Assembly: GCF_020809045.1 (NCBI RefSeq)
Contig: NZ_CP078079.1
Location: 3,472,001 to 3,536,000 of the forward strand
Source: Pseudarthrobacter sp. L1SW
GTDB lineage: Bacteria > Actinomycetota > Actinomycetes > Actinomycetales > Micrococcaceae
DNA length: 64,000 nt
Direction: 5' to 3'
Shown here: positions 51,437 to 61,015 of the stretch, in pieces
How the letters are laid out: each line of letters starts with the position of its first letter
How positions within the stretch are numbered: position 1 is the first letter of the stretch
Translations under genes and position numbers: made by a program
The notes under the pieces: generated by a model
Database searches by the model: none
What the model was told of the DNA's origin: nothing
What the model saw: the letters and a program-made list of their open reading frames with translations, nothing else

Positions 51437-53274
51437 GGTCTTCCTGTGATGATCTGGGCCAGGGCTGCAACCGGGAGTTTCGGCTTCCGGTTTTCGTCAC
51501 ACAGCCCGTTTGTCTCCTGCCGTGTGTCCGTGATCTGGGTGTAGCAAAAGCCCGAGAGGTGTGCGGAGGCGTTCACTGCGTCGAGAATTGCCGATAGCCG
51601 GTCCTGGAAATCGACCGCATTGGCGGCGGCAGAGTAGCCCCAACTGTCATCAAAAGCTGTACCGGGCGCATATGAGATGCCTCCGAATTCGGTCAACATG
51701 ACGGGCCTGTCAGTGTCAGGCTCCGGGATGACGGACATGCGCCGTCCGGCTGGACCGATGCCCCGGATCATGGCATCGATGTTTGCCTTGCTGCCGTACC
51801 GCTGTCGCAGGATTTCGCCGGAGTGTTCGTAGTCGTGGAAGGTCCAGATTTCCGAATCCGTGTGCTCCCAACCGTCGTTGGAGATGACAGGCCGGGACGG
51901 GTCCAGTGCGCGGGTAAGGTTGGCCAGTGCCAGGCCATAGGAGCGTTGCGCTTCGGAGTGCGCTCCGTGCTGCACGCCCCAGGATTCGTTCAGCGGCACC
52001 CAGGTGATGATGCTTGGGTGCGAGGCGGAAGACCGGACGATGTCCACCCACTCCTTGGTGAGCCGGCTGACGGCAAGTGGGTTGAATTCATACGCGCCGG
52101 CGGTTTCACCCCAGATCATCAGGCCCAGCCGATCGCACCAGTAGAGGAACCGCGGGTCCTCCACTTTTTGGTGGATCCGGGCGGCATTGAATCCCAGGGA
52201 CTTGATGAGCTCAACCTCTTCGCGAAGGGCCTCGAGGGTGGGTGCGGTGTAGTGGGACTGCGGCCAGTAGCCCTGCTCCAGCACCGAGCGGACGTAGGTG
52301 GGCCGGTCATTGAGCAGGAACGTTCCGTGCGCCGCCGCGACGGAACGCAGACCTAGGTACGATGCCACGACGTCACTGGTGCCCATGGCATCAGTGACGG
52401 TGACGGTGGCGTCGATGAGGCGCGGGTGTTCCGGGGACCAGAGCATTTGCTCATAGTTTTGGCCGTTCCGCTGGGCCTGCAAAGGGATGTCCAGAACTAT
52501 CTGGTCGCTATGGACAGAGATTTGCTGCCGGGCCAGCTCATGCCCGTCCAAGGACAGGGTGACGTCGACGGAAGCACCATCGAGCGGCCTGTGGCTTAGT
52601 TCCAGTTCGGCTCTTACCGAGGCCTCGGGGACGTTGGGCGTCCATGAGAGGTGGCGGACGTGGAGCGCGGGCACCGCTTCCACCCACACGGTCCGCCAGA
52701 TGCCGGTGGTGCGGTGGTACCAGATGGAGTGGGGCTCCACCTGCCAGTCCTGCTTGCCGCGGGGAACGGTGACATCCAAGGGGTCGTCCTGGGCGCGGAC
52801 CACGATGCTGTGATCCTCCGTGTCCCGCCCAAGAGCGGTGGTGATGTCAATGCTGAAGGCTGTCTGGCCACCCTCATGGGACCCAACGTGCTGGCCGTCC
52901 ACCCACACGTCGGCGGCGTAATCCACGGCGCCGAAATGCAGCAGGATAGTGTCGCCCTGCGAGATCCTGCCGGCCTCATCCAGTGCCGACTCATCCAAAG
53001 CGATCCGGTACCAGACGATCGGGTGGTAGCCGGTGTCGCCGATGCCGGAGGCTGCGGATTCCGGCGCGAAGGGCAGCTGGATCCTCTGGGTGAACACGTC
53101 CGGGCGCAGTTCCCAGTGCTCAAACCGTCCACGGTCGTCGTCGTCGTAGGCGAAGCCGCTAACTACGTCAAGGGTGTGATGGGCCCCCCGGACCAGTTGC
53201 GGCCGCGGGTACGTTCCTCCGCTCCTGCTCGCGCGGATATGGTCTGTGGCTCGAGGCGCAGCGTCAGTATGCAT
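51427..53274 (-). CDS. Glycoside hydrolase family 2 protein (beta-galactosidase/glucuronidase type)
   Basis: 615 residues, the short GH2 form. N-terminal jelly-roll (HFGAVDYAADVWVDGQHVGSHEGG, HSIWYHRTTGIWRTVW), an immunoglobulin-like domain, then a TIM barrel with acid/base Glu in PLNESWGV (about 430) and nucleophile Glu in LTEFGGIS (about 527). No signal peptide, so it works on imported sugar. Substrate class (beta-galactoside, glucuronide or mannoside) is not settled, but galE and mutarotase next to it favour beta-galactosides. A LacI-type operator lies 20-35 nt before the start. Confidence 0.9.
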   Translation of the reverse strand: MHTDAAPRATDHIRASRSGGTYPRPQLVRGAHHTLDVVSGFAYDDDDRGRFEHWELRPDVFTQRIQLPFAPESAASGIGDTGYHPIVWYRIALDESALDEAGRISQGDTILLHFGAVDYAADVWVDGQHVGSHEGGQTAFSIDITTALGRDTEDHSIVVRAQDDPLDVTVPRGKQDWQVEPHSIWYHRTTGIWRTVWVEAVPALHVRHLSWTPNVPEASVRAELELSHRPLDGASVDVTLSLDGHELARQQISVHSDQIVLDIPLQAQRNGQNYEQMLWSPEHPRLIDATVTVTDAMGTSDVVASYLGLRSVAAAHGTFLLNDRPTYVRSVLEQGYWPQSHYTAPTLEALREEVELIKSLGFNAARIHQKVEDPRFLYWCDRLGLMIWGETAGAYEFNPLAVSRLTKEWVDIVRSSASHPSIITWVPLNESWGVQHGAHSEAQRSYGLALANLTRALDPSRPVISNDGWEHTDSEIWTFHDYEHSGEILRQRYGSKANIDAMIRGIGPAGRRMSVIPEPDTDRPVMLTEFGGISYAPGTAFDDSWGYSAAANAVDFQDRLSAILDAVNASAHLSGFCYTQITDTRQETNGLCDENRKPKLPVAALAQIITGRPCP

Positions 53275-53293
53275 GCCTCAAGTGTGTACGATT

Positions 53294-53309
53294 TTTCCAG
53301 CGCTGTAAA
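53294..53309. promoter_or_regulatory. LacI-type operator upstream of the GH2 operon
   Basis: TTTCCAGCGCTGTAAA, palindromic apart from one position pair; centre AGCGCT. A sister site lies at 54670 in front of the ABC importer. It sits 20-35 nt upstream of the GH2 start. Confidence 0.68.
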
Positions 53310-53378
53310 CAGAAAGCTATTTTTGCTTGCGTTATATGTATCTTTGTCATTGAGACCCGCGAGTCCGGGCTGCCAACC

Positions 53379-54392
53379 TCAGGGCAGCTGCGGCGCGCTT
53401 TCCCTGAGCTCCAGGGAGTAATCCACCAGCTTGTGCCGGCCTGCCCCCGCGTAGCCGGCTATCCGCTCCTCCAGCAGGTCAAGGGCGGCGCTTGCCAGCG
53501 CGCTTGTGTCAGCCGCGACCGTAGTGAGGCTTGGGTAGGTGAAAGCCGACATGGAGATGTTGTCCCAACCGATGACAGCGACATCGCCAGGAACGGCAAG
53601 CCCGCGTTCCTGCAGTGCCCGCAGGGCGCCAATGGCAGCGAGGTCGTCGCGGCAGAACAGCGCGTCCAGTTGCAGTCCGCGGTCGAGGGCCTCCCCCGTG
53701 GCGCGTGCAGCGTCGCGGGAGCTGATGCTGCGGCTGGGAATCAGCAAGGCCGTATCCACGCGCATGCCAGCCACTTCCAGTGCTTCCTGGTACCCCATCA
53801 GTCGCTGTTGGGAGGTTGCCGAAAGCTTGTCCTGTTCGTGGCCAAGGAAACCTATCCGCCGCCGGCCCATCGCCAGGAGGTGGCGGGTTGCTGCCATTGC
53901 AGCCTCGACATTGTCGATCATCACCCGGTCAACACTCAACGGCGCCGAGCCTTCCCCGAGCAGGACCAAGGGCGTATCCGCGCGGTGGCGCGCGATTTCC
54001 AGCGCCGACATGGTTGAAGGCTGGAAAATAATGCCGTCCACAAGTCCGGCCTCAGTCATGGCGATGACCGCCCGCTCCCCCTCAAGGGTGCCGTCTGTCT
54101 GTTCGAGCAGCAGACGGTAGCCTCGGCGTGACGCTTCCATGGAGACAATGCGCGCGAGCTCGGAGAAGTAGGGGAGGCTGACGTCGCTGAAAGCCAGGGC
54201 AAGCATGCCGGTTTTTCCCGTGGCCAGGCTCCTGCCAAGGGCGTTGGGACGGTAACCCAGTTCGTCTATCGCCTGCTGCACCCGTTCCCGCATGGGCTGG
54301 CTGACATGGGCATAGTTGTGAACGACGTTTGACACCGTCTTCATTGAGACGCCGGCCACCTCGGCGACGTCCTGCAGGCGAACCCTACCCAT
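53379..54392 (-). CDS. LacI-family transcriptional regulator of the galactoside cluster
   Basis: 337 residues from ATG 54392; the open frame continues upstream but only this start puts the helix-turn-helix (VRLQDVAEVAGVSMKTVSNVV) at the N-terminus. Hinge LGRSLATGKTG, sugar-binding core with GDVAVIGWDNISMSAF. It lies between the GH2-epimerase operon (same strand, downstream) and the divergent ABC importer; both have TTTACAGCGCTGTAAA-like sites. Confidence 0.9.
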   Translation of the reverse strand: MGRVRLQDVAEVAGVSMKTVSNVVHNYAHVSQPMRERVQQAIDELGYRPNALGRSLATGKTGMLALAFSDVSLPYFSELARIVSMEASRRGYRLLLEQTDGTLEGERAVIAMTEAGLVDGIIFQPSTMSALEIARHRADTPLVLLGEGSAPLSVDRVMIDNVEAAMAATRHLLAMGRRRIGFLGHEQDKLSATSQQRLMGYQEALEVAGMRVDTALLIPSRSISSRDAARATGEALDRGLQLDALFCRDDLAAIGALRALQERGLAVPGDVAVIGWDNISMSAFTYPSLTTVAADTSALASAALDLLEERIAGYAGAGRHKLVDYSLELRESAPQLP

Positions 54393-54778
54393 AATGTCAT
54401 CCTGTCTCTGGCGATTTTCCTCGTGACTACCCGCGACACCGAAGAGACGCCCGCCGGGTAGGACAGCAACCGCGGCCCCCAAAGGCCCTGGCGGAGCAAC
54501 AGCCAAATCGTGGTGCTCCAACCGCGGCAAGCGATTTGTCCCGCAGCGCCGGCGTGCCCAACCCAGTCCTTGATCTTCTATCGACCTCATCCTAACGGCA
54601 CCGCTGGTCCTGCCCGGACCGACCAAGGCTGGAGGCTGGCGCGTGAAATAGAAAACACTGGACACCCCGTTTACAGCGCTGTATGTTTTACGGAGGCCAG
54701 TGTTCCGTGCGTCACAGGAATGCGGCATGCCGATCAACGATGCCCACGCCAGATGGTGCACGTTTCACTAGGAGGACA
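54393..54778 (+). other. 386-bp divergent regulatory region between lacI and the ABC importer
   Basis: No coding frame of its own. It must hold promoters for lacI and for the importer operon. The operator-like palindrome at 54670-54685 and the importer ribosome site (AGGAGG at 54770) are the only signals that stand out. Confidence 0.6.
54670..54685. promoter_or_regulatory. LacI-type operator upstream of the ABC sugar importer
   Basis: TTTACAGCGCTGTATG: the same AGCGCT-centred palindrome as at 53294, with two mismatched pairs in the right arm. About 95 nt upstream of the binding-protein start. Confidence 0.65.
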
Positions 54779-56098
54779 ATGATGACCTATGCAAAGCGGT
54801 CATTCCGCAGTCGCATTTCCACCGCTACGGCCCTTGGCGCCGCAGCTCTTATGGCCCTGACCGCGTGCAGCGGTTCGGGTGGCCAGCAGACCACCGAGCA
54901 GGAGTTCACCGGTGAATACACCGGTCCAGCCGTTGAGCTCTCATACTGGAACGGGTTTACCGGCGGAGACGGCCCCTTCATGGAGCAAATGGTTAAAGAC
55001 TTCAATGCGGAGCACGAGAACATCAAGGTCGTCTCCAACACAATGCAGTGGGCTGACTTCTACCAGCGCCTTCCAGCGGCCGTCACTGCCGGGGAAGGAC
55101 CCGACGTGGGGGTCATGCACCTGGATCAGCTCGCCACCAACGCCGCCCGCAACGTGATTGTTCCGCTGGACAAGCTGACATCCGGGCTGGACCTTACTGC
55201 AGACGACTTCACCAAAGAGGTATGGGAAGCGGGCGTCTACAAGGACAAACGCTACGGCGTGCCGCTGGACGTGCACTCGCTCGCCATGTACTACAACACA
55301 GAGCACTTCGCGAAGGCAGGCATCACAGAGGCGCCCACGGACGCAGCTTCCTTCAAGGATGCCCTCGCCAAACTCAAGAACGCAGGGTTCGAAAACCCGT
55401 TCTGGATGCCGGCCAAGTGGCCCGCGCACCTGATGCACCTTTCGCTGCTCTGGCAAAACGGCGGGGACCCCTATAACGCCGAGGAAGCCAAGGCCACCTT
55501 CGATTCCGAGGAAGGCGTGCAGGCCCTCGCATGGCAGACCTCCGTCATCAAGGACGGCTACAGCCCAAAGGATGTCGCCGTTGATTCCCAGTACGTCGCG
55601 TTCAAGAACGGCGAAACGTCAATCACCTGGGACGGCATCTGGCAGCTCAACGACCTCGATGCGTCCGGTCTTCCCTACAAGGCCGTTCCGGTCCCGGTCA
55701 TCGGAGAAAAAGACGCAGTGTGGGCGAATTCCCACAACTTCTTCCTGCCCCGCCAGGCCTCACCCGATGCGAACAAACAGGCTGCGGCACAGGTGTTCAT
55801 CGCCTGGATGAGTGAGCACTCAGCAGAATGGGCAGGGTCAGGAATGATCCCGGCACGCGAATCCGTGCGGGCAGCCGGTGCACTGAAGGGAATGCCGCAG
55901 GAAGCGATTGCCCAGAAGATCGAGTCGATGCGTTTCCTTCCCCCGGTGCCGGGTATCGGCACCGTCCAGAGCGAAACACTCGAGCTCGCCGTAAGCAACG
56001 CGATCCTTGGCACGCAGGAGCCCAAGCAGGCCCTTACGGACGCGGCCAAGCAGGCGAGCACGCTGATGGAAGAAAACCAAGCCTCGTTCGGGAACTGA
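54779..56098 (+). CDS. ABC sugar importer, solute-binding lipoprotein
   Basis: 439 residues from ATG 54779, with a strong AGGAGG site. Signal peptide and lipobox LTAC (Cys about 27). Family-1 binding protein: ELSYWNGFTGGDGPFMEQMVKDF at the mature start, YNTEHFAKAGI and MTWDGIWQL-like central motifs. First gene of a three-gene importer operon; probably binds a galactoside handled by the GH2 enzyme. Confidence 0.92.
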   Translation: MMTYAKRSFRSRISTATALGAAALMALTACSGSGGQQTTEQEFTGEYTGPAVELSYWNGFTGGDGPFMEQMVKDFNAEHENIKVVSNTMQWADFYQRLPAAVTAGEGPDVGVMHLDQLATNAARNVIVPLDKLTSGLDLTADDFTKEVWEAGVYKDKRYGVPLDVHSLAMYYNTEHFAKAGITEAPTDAASFKDALAKLKNAGFENPFWMPAKWPAHLMHLSLLWQNGGDPYNAEEAKATFDSEEGVQALAWQTSVIKDGYSPKDVAVDSQYVAFKNGETSITWDGIWQLNDLDASGLPYKAVPVPVIGEKDAVWANSHNFFLPRQASPDANKQAAAQVFIAWMSEHSAEWAGSGMIPARESVRAAGALKGMPQEAIAQKIESMRFLPPVPGIGTVQSETLELAVSNAILGTQEPKQALTDAAKQASTLMEENQASFGN

Positions 56099-56106
56099 CG
56101 GAAATC

Positions 56107-57084
56107 ATGACTTCGACAAAGACGACGGGTGCCCTCTTAGAGAAGAGGGCACCCCGGCCGCAGGGCCCCGACACCAGCAGGACCATCAAAAAGCAGGCCG
56201 CGGCCACCCCGTGGCTGTTCCTGGCCCCGTATCTGCTTCTGTTTATCGGGTTCGTGCTGGTTCCAATTGTTTTCGGCGCGTGGATCAGCCTCCACAACTG
56301 GGACTACACCCTCCCCCTGAAACCTTTCGTCGGGGCCGAGAACTACACCAGACTGTTTGACCCTGAGTCTGCGCAGTCAAAGAATTTCTGGGGTTCAATG
56401 CAGGCAACAGGAATATTCACTCTGTTCAGCGTGCCGCTGCTGCTCACCATACCCCTGGCGGTGGCGCTGCTGATGGCAAAGAAATTCCCCGGCCGAAATT
56501 TCTTCCGCGCCGTCTACTTCGCCCCCTATGTGCTCGGTGTCGCCGTGGTGGCCGTCCTGTGGCGGTACCTTCTGGATAACAACATTGGGTTGGTCAACTA
56601 CTACCTTGGCCTTCTCGGGCTGCCGGACGATACCGCCTGGACCACCTCCACCCCCGCTGCCTGGGTAGCTCTTGTCGGGGTGACGGTGTGGTGGACGCTC
56701 GGCTTCAACGCCGTAATCTACTTGGCCGCACTCCAGGACATTCCCGCAGAGCTGTACGAGGCGGCCCGCGTGGACGGCGCAAACGGCTGGCAGCAGTTTC
56801 TCAACGTCACTTTGCCCGGTCTGCGACCTGTGCTGTCCTTCGTCACCATCGTCACCCTCATCGCTTCGGTGAACATGTTCGGCCAGTCCTACCTCATGAC
56901 ACAGGGCGGCCCGGGACGGGAAACGCGCACCGCGATCTATCAGATCGCTGAAACTGGCCTGCGCAACTTCTCCATGGGCAGCGCTGCGGCGATGAGTTAC
57001 GTGCTGACCCTGTTCCTGATGGCGCTTAGCCTCATTGTTTTCTGGCTGTTCCGCGAGAAACGCGACAAGAAGGTGTCCAAATGA
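56107..57084 (+). CDS. ABC sugar importer, permease (MalF type)
   Basis: 325 residues from ATG 56107, 8 nt after the binding-protein stop. Hydrophilic N-terminal 30 residues, then six helices with an EAA loop (YEAARVDGANGWQQFLNVTLP). Overlaps the next permease start by 4 nt (ATGA). As with the other ABC operon in the window, no ATPase gene is present. Confidence 0.92.
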   Translation: MTSTKTTGALLEKRAPRPQGPDTSRTIKKQAAATPWLFLAPYLLLFIGFVLVPIVFGAWISLHNWDYTLPLKPFVGAENYTRLFDPESAQSKNFWGSMQATGIFTLFSVPLLLTIPLAVALLMAKKFPGRNFFRAVYFAPYVLGVAVVAVLWRYLLDNNIGLVNYYLGLLGLPDDTAWTTSTPAAWVALVGVTVWWTLGFNAVIYLAALQDIPAELYEAARVDGANGWQQFLNVTLPGLRPVLSFVTIVTLIASVNMFGQSYLMTQGGPGRETRTAIYQIAETGLRNFSMGSAAAMSYVLTLFLMALSLIVFWLFREKRDKKVSK

Positions 57085-57968
57085 CCCAGCTCACCCAGCC
57101 GCAGGCCCTGCAGAACGAATCCCTTCCCGCCAAACGCCCCACCAACACCAGCCGCAGCATCCTGCGGCTGGTAGTCCTCGGCATCGTGGCACTGGTCTTC
57201 ATCAGCCCGATCATCTTCATGATCATGACCTCGTTCAAAACCCGGGCAGACGCCACAGCGATTCCCCCGTCCTGGATTCCCAACCCTTTCTCCCTACAGG
57301 CCTACGAGGCCATCCTGGCTCCCGGCACCAACACCCCGGTGCTTCGCTGGTTCATCAACAGTATGGTCGCCGCCCTGGCCCACTCCTTCTTGGTAGTCCT
57401 GACAGCATCGCTGGCGGCCTACCCCTTGGCGCGCATGAATTTCCGCGGCAAGGGCATAGTTTTTGCGGTCATCGTCGCCACGTTGCTGGTCCCACCGGTG
57501 ATCCTGGTGATTCCGAACTACCTCATCGTCAGCGAACTCGGCTGGCTGAACTCACTGATCGCGATCATCGTGCCAACAGCGGCATCCGCCTTCGGCGTGT
57601 TCTTCATGCGGCAGTTCTTCGCTGCCCTCCCGGACGAACTCGAAGAAGCCGCCCGGCTGGACGGCGCCAACCGCTGGCAGATGTTCACCAAGATCATTCT
57701 TCCGCTGGCCAAGCCCGCCATGGCAACCCTGGCGCTGCTTGCCTTCCTCGGAAACTGGAACGACTTCCTGTGGCCCGTATACGTCCTGTTCAACCCCGAG
57801 GTGCAAACACTCCCGGCCGGCCTGTCTACCCTCCAGGCTGCCAACGCCGTGCGGTATGACCTGCTCATGGCCGGCGCCGTCGTCGCGAGCGTGCCCGTGC
57901 TCGCCCTGTTTGTCGTCCTCCAGCGGTTCATTATCGAAGGCGTATCACGCTCCGGAGTGAAGGGCTAA
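57081..57968 (+). CDS. ABC sugar importer, permease (MalG type)
   Basis: 295 residues. Six helices and EAA loop (EEAARLDGANRWQMFTKIILP), FLGNWNDFLWP motif typical of MalG-like proteins. Last gene of the importer operon, followed by a GC-rich hairpin at 58033. Confidence 0.92.
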   Translation: MTQLTQPQALQNESLPAKRPTNTSRSILRLVVLGIVALVFISPIIFMIMTSFKTRADATAIPPSWIPNPFSLQAYEAILAPGTNTPVLRWFINSMVAALAHSFLVVLTASLAAYPLARMNFRGKGIVFAVIVATLLVPPVILVIPNYLIVSELGWLNSLIAIIVPTAASAFGVFFMRQFFAALPDELEEAARLDGANRWQMFTKIILPLAKPAMATLALLAFLGNWNDFLWPVYVLFNPEVQTLPAGLSTLQAANAVRYDLLMAGAVVASVPVLALFVVLQRFIIEGVSRSGVKG

Positions 57969-58334
57969 CAACCAAACACCGACTCCTGACGGCGGTCACC
58001 GGTCACCGGCACGCTCGTCGCCGTAACGCTGTCCGGGTGCGGGGATTCGCTCCCGCACCCGGAGGCAGTCCCCTCCGCCTTCACAAATGACCGCGACCTC
58101 CACTTGGTATTGCTGCCACTTACATGACCTTCGGTCCTTGGCTCCAGGAGCCTGTGATGCGCAGCATGGAAACATGCACGGCACCACAGGAACAGGTGAA
58201 GGTGTGTTGATGAGGCGCTCTCATCAACGGCCGCTGGAGTCCGATGCGCGCGGGAACCGCGGAGACGGTCCCAGAGCCTGTTGTTCGACGCTGTGGTGCT
58301 CCCCCGCGTACCTGGATGAGCCGAAGGAGCCGTC
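57969..58334. other. 366-bp intergenic stretch with two hairpins
   Basis: CCGGGTGCGGG / CCCGCACCCGG (58033-58062, 11-bp stem, 8-nt loop) probably ends the importer transcript, though no U-run follows. GTTGATGAG / CTCATCAAC (58206-58228) is a smaller hairpin in the leader of the alpha/beta hydrolase gene. No gene is supported here. Confidence 0.6.
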
Positions 58335-60344
58335 ATGAGTGCTCCGACGAGGAAGATGATGCCCCTGGCGCGCATCGTCGCTCTTACGCTCCTCGCGGCT
58401 GTGACCGCCGCCCTCGCTTACGTCGGTCTCGCCTTCCGCAACGTGCCGGTTTCTGCCCCACCCGGGGCAGCAGCTGGTGAGCTGACACTGGAACCCTGCA
58501 GCTATGACACCGAGAGCGGCCCCATGGCCGCCGACTGCGGCACCCTGGTCGTCCCCGAAAACCATGCCGATCCGCACTCACGGCTGATCGCACTACCCGT
58601 GACCCGCATCCACGCGCGCTCGGAGCAGCCCGGCGAACCAATCTTCTGGTTCGAAGGCGGTCCCGGCAGTACAAACATGGAGTTCGACCAGGCGAACCGG
58701 CTCCTCGAGGAACACGATGTCGTCCTGGTTGGCTACCGCGGTATCGACGGCTCAGTCCGCCTGGACTGCCCCGAGGTGGAGGCAGCGCTCCGCGGCGCCG
58801 AAGACCTCCTTGGTGAAGAGTTCTTCCGGGCATACGCGGATGCGTTCGGGAGGTGTGCGGACCGGCTGACCGACGAGGGTGTCGATCTCACCCAGTACGG
58901 GCTGGTGCAGCAAGTCGATGACATGGAAGTCGCCCGCGCAGCACTCGGCTACGACCGGATCGATCTGTTGAGCCAAAGTGCAGGCACGCGGACCGCGATG
59001 ATCTACGCCTGGCGCTATCCCGCCAGCATTCACCGTTCTGTCATGATCGCGGTCAACCCACCCGGTCACCTGCTCTACGACGTCCAGATGACGGACGAGC
59101 TGGTCGACCGGCTCGCGGCCTACTGCGCCAAGGATGCTCCTTGCCGGGCGCGTACCGCCGACCTCGCTGAAACAATCCGGCAGACCGCGGCTGACATTCC
59201 GGACCGATGGGGGTTGCTGCCGCTCCAGGGCGGCGCCGTGCGCGCCCTGTCGTTCATCGGCATGACGCAGCCGGATTCGGCGTTACCGCCGGGACGTGAC
59301 GCGACGCTCGAAGGCTGGTTAGCGGCTGCCGAAGGTGATCCGAGCGGATTCTGGTTAATCTCGCTGCTCGGCAAAACGATGTACCCGAAGTTCTTCGTCT
59401 GGGGCCAGTACGCCGCGGCAGCTACCCTCGACACTGTGGCAGCGCGGAAGTACTTCGCCTCCACAGACCGGGACTATTCGAACCTGGGTTACGCCGCCAG
59501 TGCGAGTAGCTGGGGTGAGGCTCGGTGGCTCGACCTTTGGCCCACCACAGCCGAGGAGGACCAGTACCGTCAGGTGCGCACTTCCGCGGTGCCGACCCTG
59601 ATCATCAACGGCGAACTCGACATGGCCACGCCACCGCAGGCAGCAACGACCGAGCTGCTGCCGTCCCTACCCAACGGCCAGGAGGTTGTGCTACTAGGGT
59701 TCGGCCACTCCCCCACGTTCTGGGCCGACCAGCCGGGGGCCGGCAGCCGATTGATCACGACGTTCCTCGACAGCGGCCGGGTCGATGACTCTCTCTACCA
59801 GCCACAGCAGGTAGATTTCACCCCCTCGACGACGCTTGGCCAGACCGCGAAGAGCGTGCTGGGCGTGATGCTGGCCATTGCGGTGCTCACTATTGGGTCG
59901 CTGGTCTGGGCAGTTCGCAGGACCCGTAAGAAGGGTGGTTTCGGACCCACGGCCAGCGCCGCAATGCGATCGGTGCACCCGATCGTGCTTGGCCTCGGCG
60001 GGTGGTTCCTCGCCGTACTGTCTCTTCAGGTAGCTCGGCTCAGCGTGCCACTCGACAGCGAGCCGCTCGTTGTACTCGCGGTGGGCTCCCCGATCGGCCT
60101 GGGGATCTTCTTGGGCTGGACCAGCCGAACCCGGACCGCCAAGATCACGCAGGCCGGGTTAGCCGTGGCCTGGGCAGGTGCCCTCGTCGGCGCTTGGCTC
60201 GGCTTCAACGCCGTGACGGCCCCGTTCGTCGGGATACTGTTCGCAATCGTCGGTGCAATCGCAGCTGCCAACTTCGCGTTGATTGCACTCGACATCGCCG
60301 TCTTCCGGTCTGAGGACCGTCAAGGATATGAGACAGTCGGTTAG
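58335..60344 (+). CDS. Membrane-anchored alpha/beta hydrolase (TAP-like C-terminal part) with extra C-terminal helices
   Basis: 669 residues; GAAGGAG ahead of ATG 58335. One N-terminal helix (about 10-33), then an outward-facing alpha/beta hydrolase: oxyanion region FEGGPGSTN, nucleophile Ser in LLSQSAGTRTA (about 217), Asp in INGELDMATPP and His in GFGHSPTFW. This resembles the tripeptidyl-aminopeptidase/proline iminopeptidase-like group. From about residue 500 a membrane domain of roughly five helices follows, unusual for the family. Probably cleaves peptides or esters at the cell surface. Stands alone between two hairpins. Confidence 0.78.
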   Translation: MSAPTRKMMPLARIVALTLLAAVTAALAYVGLAFRNVPVSAPPGAAAGELTLEPCSYDTESGPMAADCGTLVVPENHADPHSRLIALPVTRIHARSEQPGEPIFWFEGGPGSTNMEFDQANRLLEEHDVVLVGYRGIDGSVRLDCPEVEAALRGAEDLLGEEFFRAYADAFGRCADRLTDEGVDLTQYGLVQQVDDMEVARAALGYDRIDLLSQSAGTRTAMIYAWRYPASIHRSVMIAVNPPGHLLYDVQMTDELVDRLAAYCAKDAPCRARTADLAETIRQTAADIPDRWGLLPLQGGAVRALSFIGMTQPDSALPPGRDATLEGWLAAAEGDPSGFWLISLLGKTMYPKFFVWGQYAAAATLDTVAARKYFASTDRDYSNLGYAASASSWGEARWLDLWPTTAEEDQYRQVRTSAVPTLIINGELDMATPPQAATTELLPSLPNGQEVVLLGFGHSPTFWADQPGAGSRLITTFLDSGRVDDSLYQPQQVDFTPSTTLGQTAKSVLGVMLAIAVLTIGSLVWAVRRTRKKGGFGPTASAAMRSVHPIVLGLGGWFLAVLSLQVARLSVPLDSEPLVVLAVGSPIGLGIFLGWTSRTRTAKITQAGLAVAWAGALVGAWLGFNAVTAPFVGILFAIVGAIAAANFALIALDIAVFRSEDRQGYETVG

Positions 60345-60381
60345 TTTCTTGGCCTGAAGGCTATGGGTGATTCGGGAGCAC

Positions 60382-60410
60382 ACGCTCCTGCAGGCGAGGT
60401 GCAGGAGCGT
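60382..60410. terminator. Hairpin between the hydrolase and secreted-protein genes
   Basis: ACGCTCCTGCA / TGCAGGAGCGT, 11-bp perfect stem, 7-nt loop, between convergent genes. Confidence 0.65.
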
Positions 60411-60475
60411 CCGCCTCCTTGTCGCGAGGTGCAAATTAGTGTTGAGGTCCCTACAGTCCGACCATCACTGGGACG

Positions 60476-61015
60476 TTACTTCTTCGGGCAGCTCAGGTCC
60501 GGGTTGTAGGCTGCGAACATGCCGTCCGGGTTGTCCCTCCAAACCCATGCGTGCAGCGCCCACGACTGTTCGAACGGCCCGGTCTCGAAGTCGACCCCGG
60601 CAATCGAAGGCCGGTCGACGGCCGTCGAGATAAACTCAACGGCTACCAGCTTGTACCGCCCGTACTTATTTGGCATGTATACGAGAACCTCAGGTTTTCG
60701 GGCCTGGGTCTTGTCATCGAGCAGTTTCTGCTTCGCATAGTGGAAGCCCATAGCACCGACTCCGGGCTTCTCGATGCAGTCGGTGATCCGCTCGTAGCCG
60801 TCTTTCTCCGCGTTTTCCAGCCAACGGTAGTGGTCGGTAGCATCTCTCAGGATCCTGACCAGCCGGCGCTGATCGTCGTTGTCCCGCCAGTCGTCGCTGT
60901 GGTCCGATGCCCCGTGCCCGGATCCGTCGTGGGCCGCTGCAGTTCCGGGAGCAAGTCCCATGGCAAGCGCTGCGGAAGCCGCCATGGACAGGAGCCCCAT
61001 CTTGGTGCGATTCAT
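60476..61015 (-). CDS. Secreted hypothetical protein
   Basis: 179 residues. Sec signal peptide (MNRTKMGLLSMAASAALAMGL, cleavage near AAAHD), then an Asp/His-rich short stretch (HDGSGHGASDHSDDW) and a domain with GYERITDCIEKPGVGAMGFHYAK and WALHAWVWRDNPDGMFAAYNP. Two Cys (about 101 and 176) could pair. I have seen similar proteins called hypothetical in bacteria and do not know a function. The His/Asp N-terminus might bind metal. Confidence 0.75.
   Translation of the reverse strand: MNRTKMGLLSMAASAALAMGLAPGTAAAHDGSGHGASDHSDDWRDNDDQRRLVRILRDATDHYRWLENAEKDGYERITDCIEKPGVGAMGFHYAKQKLLDDKTQARKPEVLVYMPNKYGRYKLVAVEFISTAVDRPSIAGVDFETGPFEQSWALHAWVWRDNPDGMFAAYNPDLSCPKK

Noticed and set aside
57985..58128. 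A stretch reading like a lipoprotein signal with lipobox LSGC
   Set aside because: A stop lies directly upstream with no start codon, and the same bases form the GC-rich hairpin expected after the importer operon.
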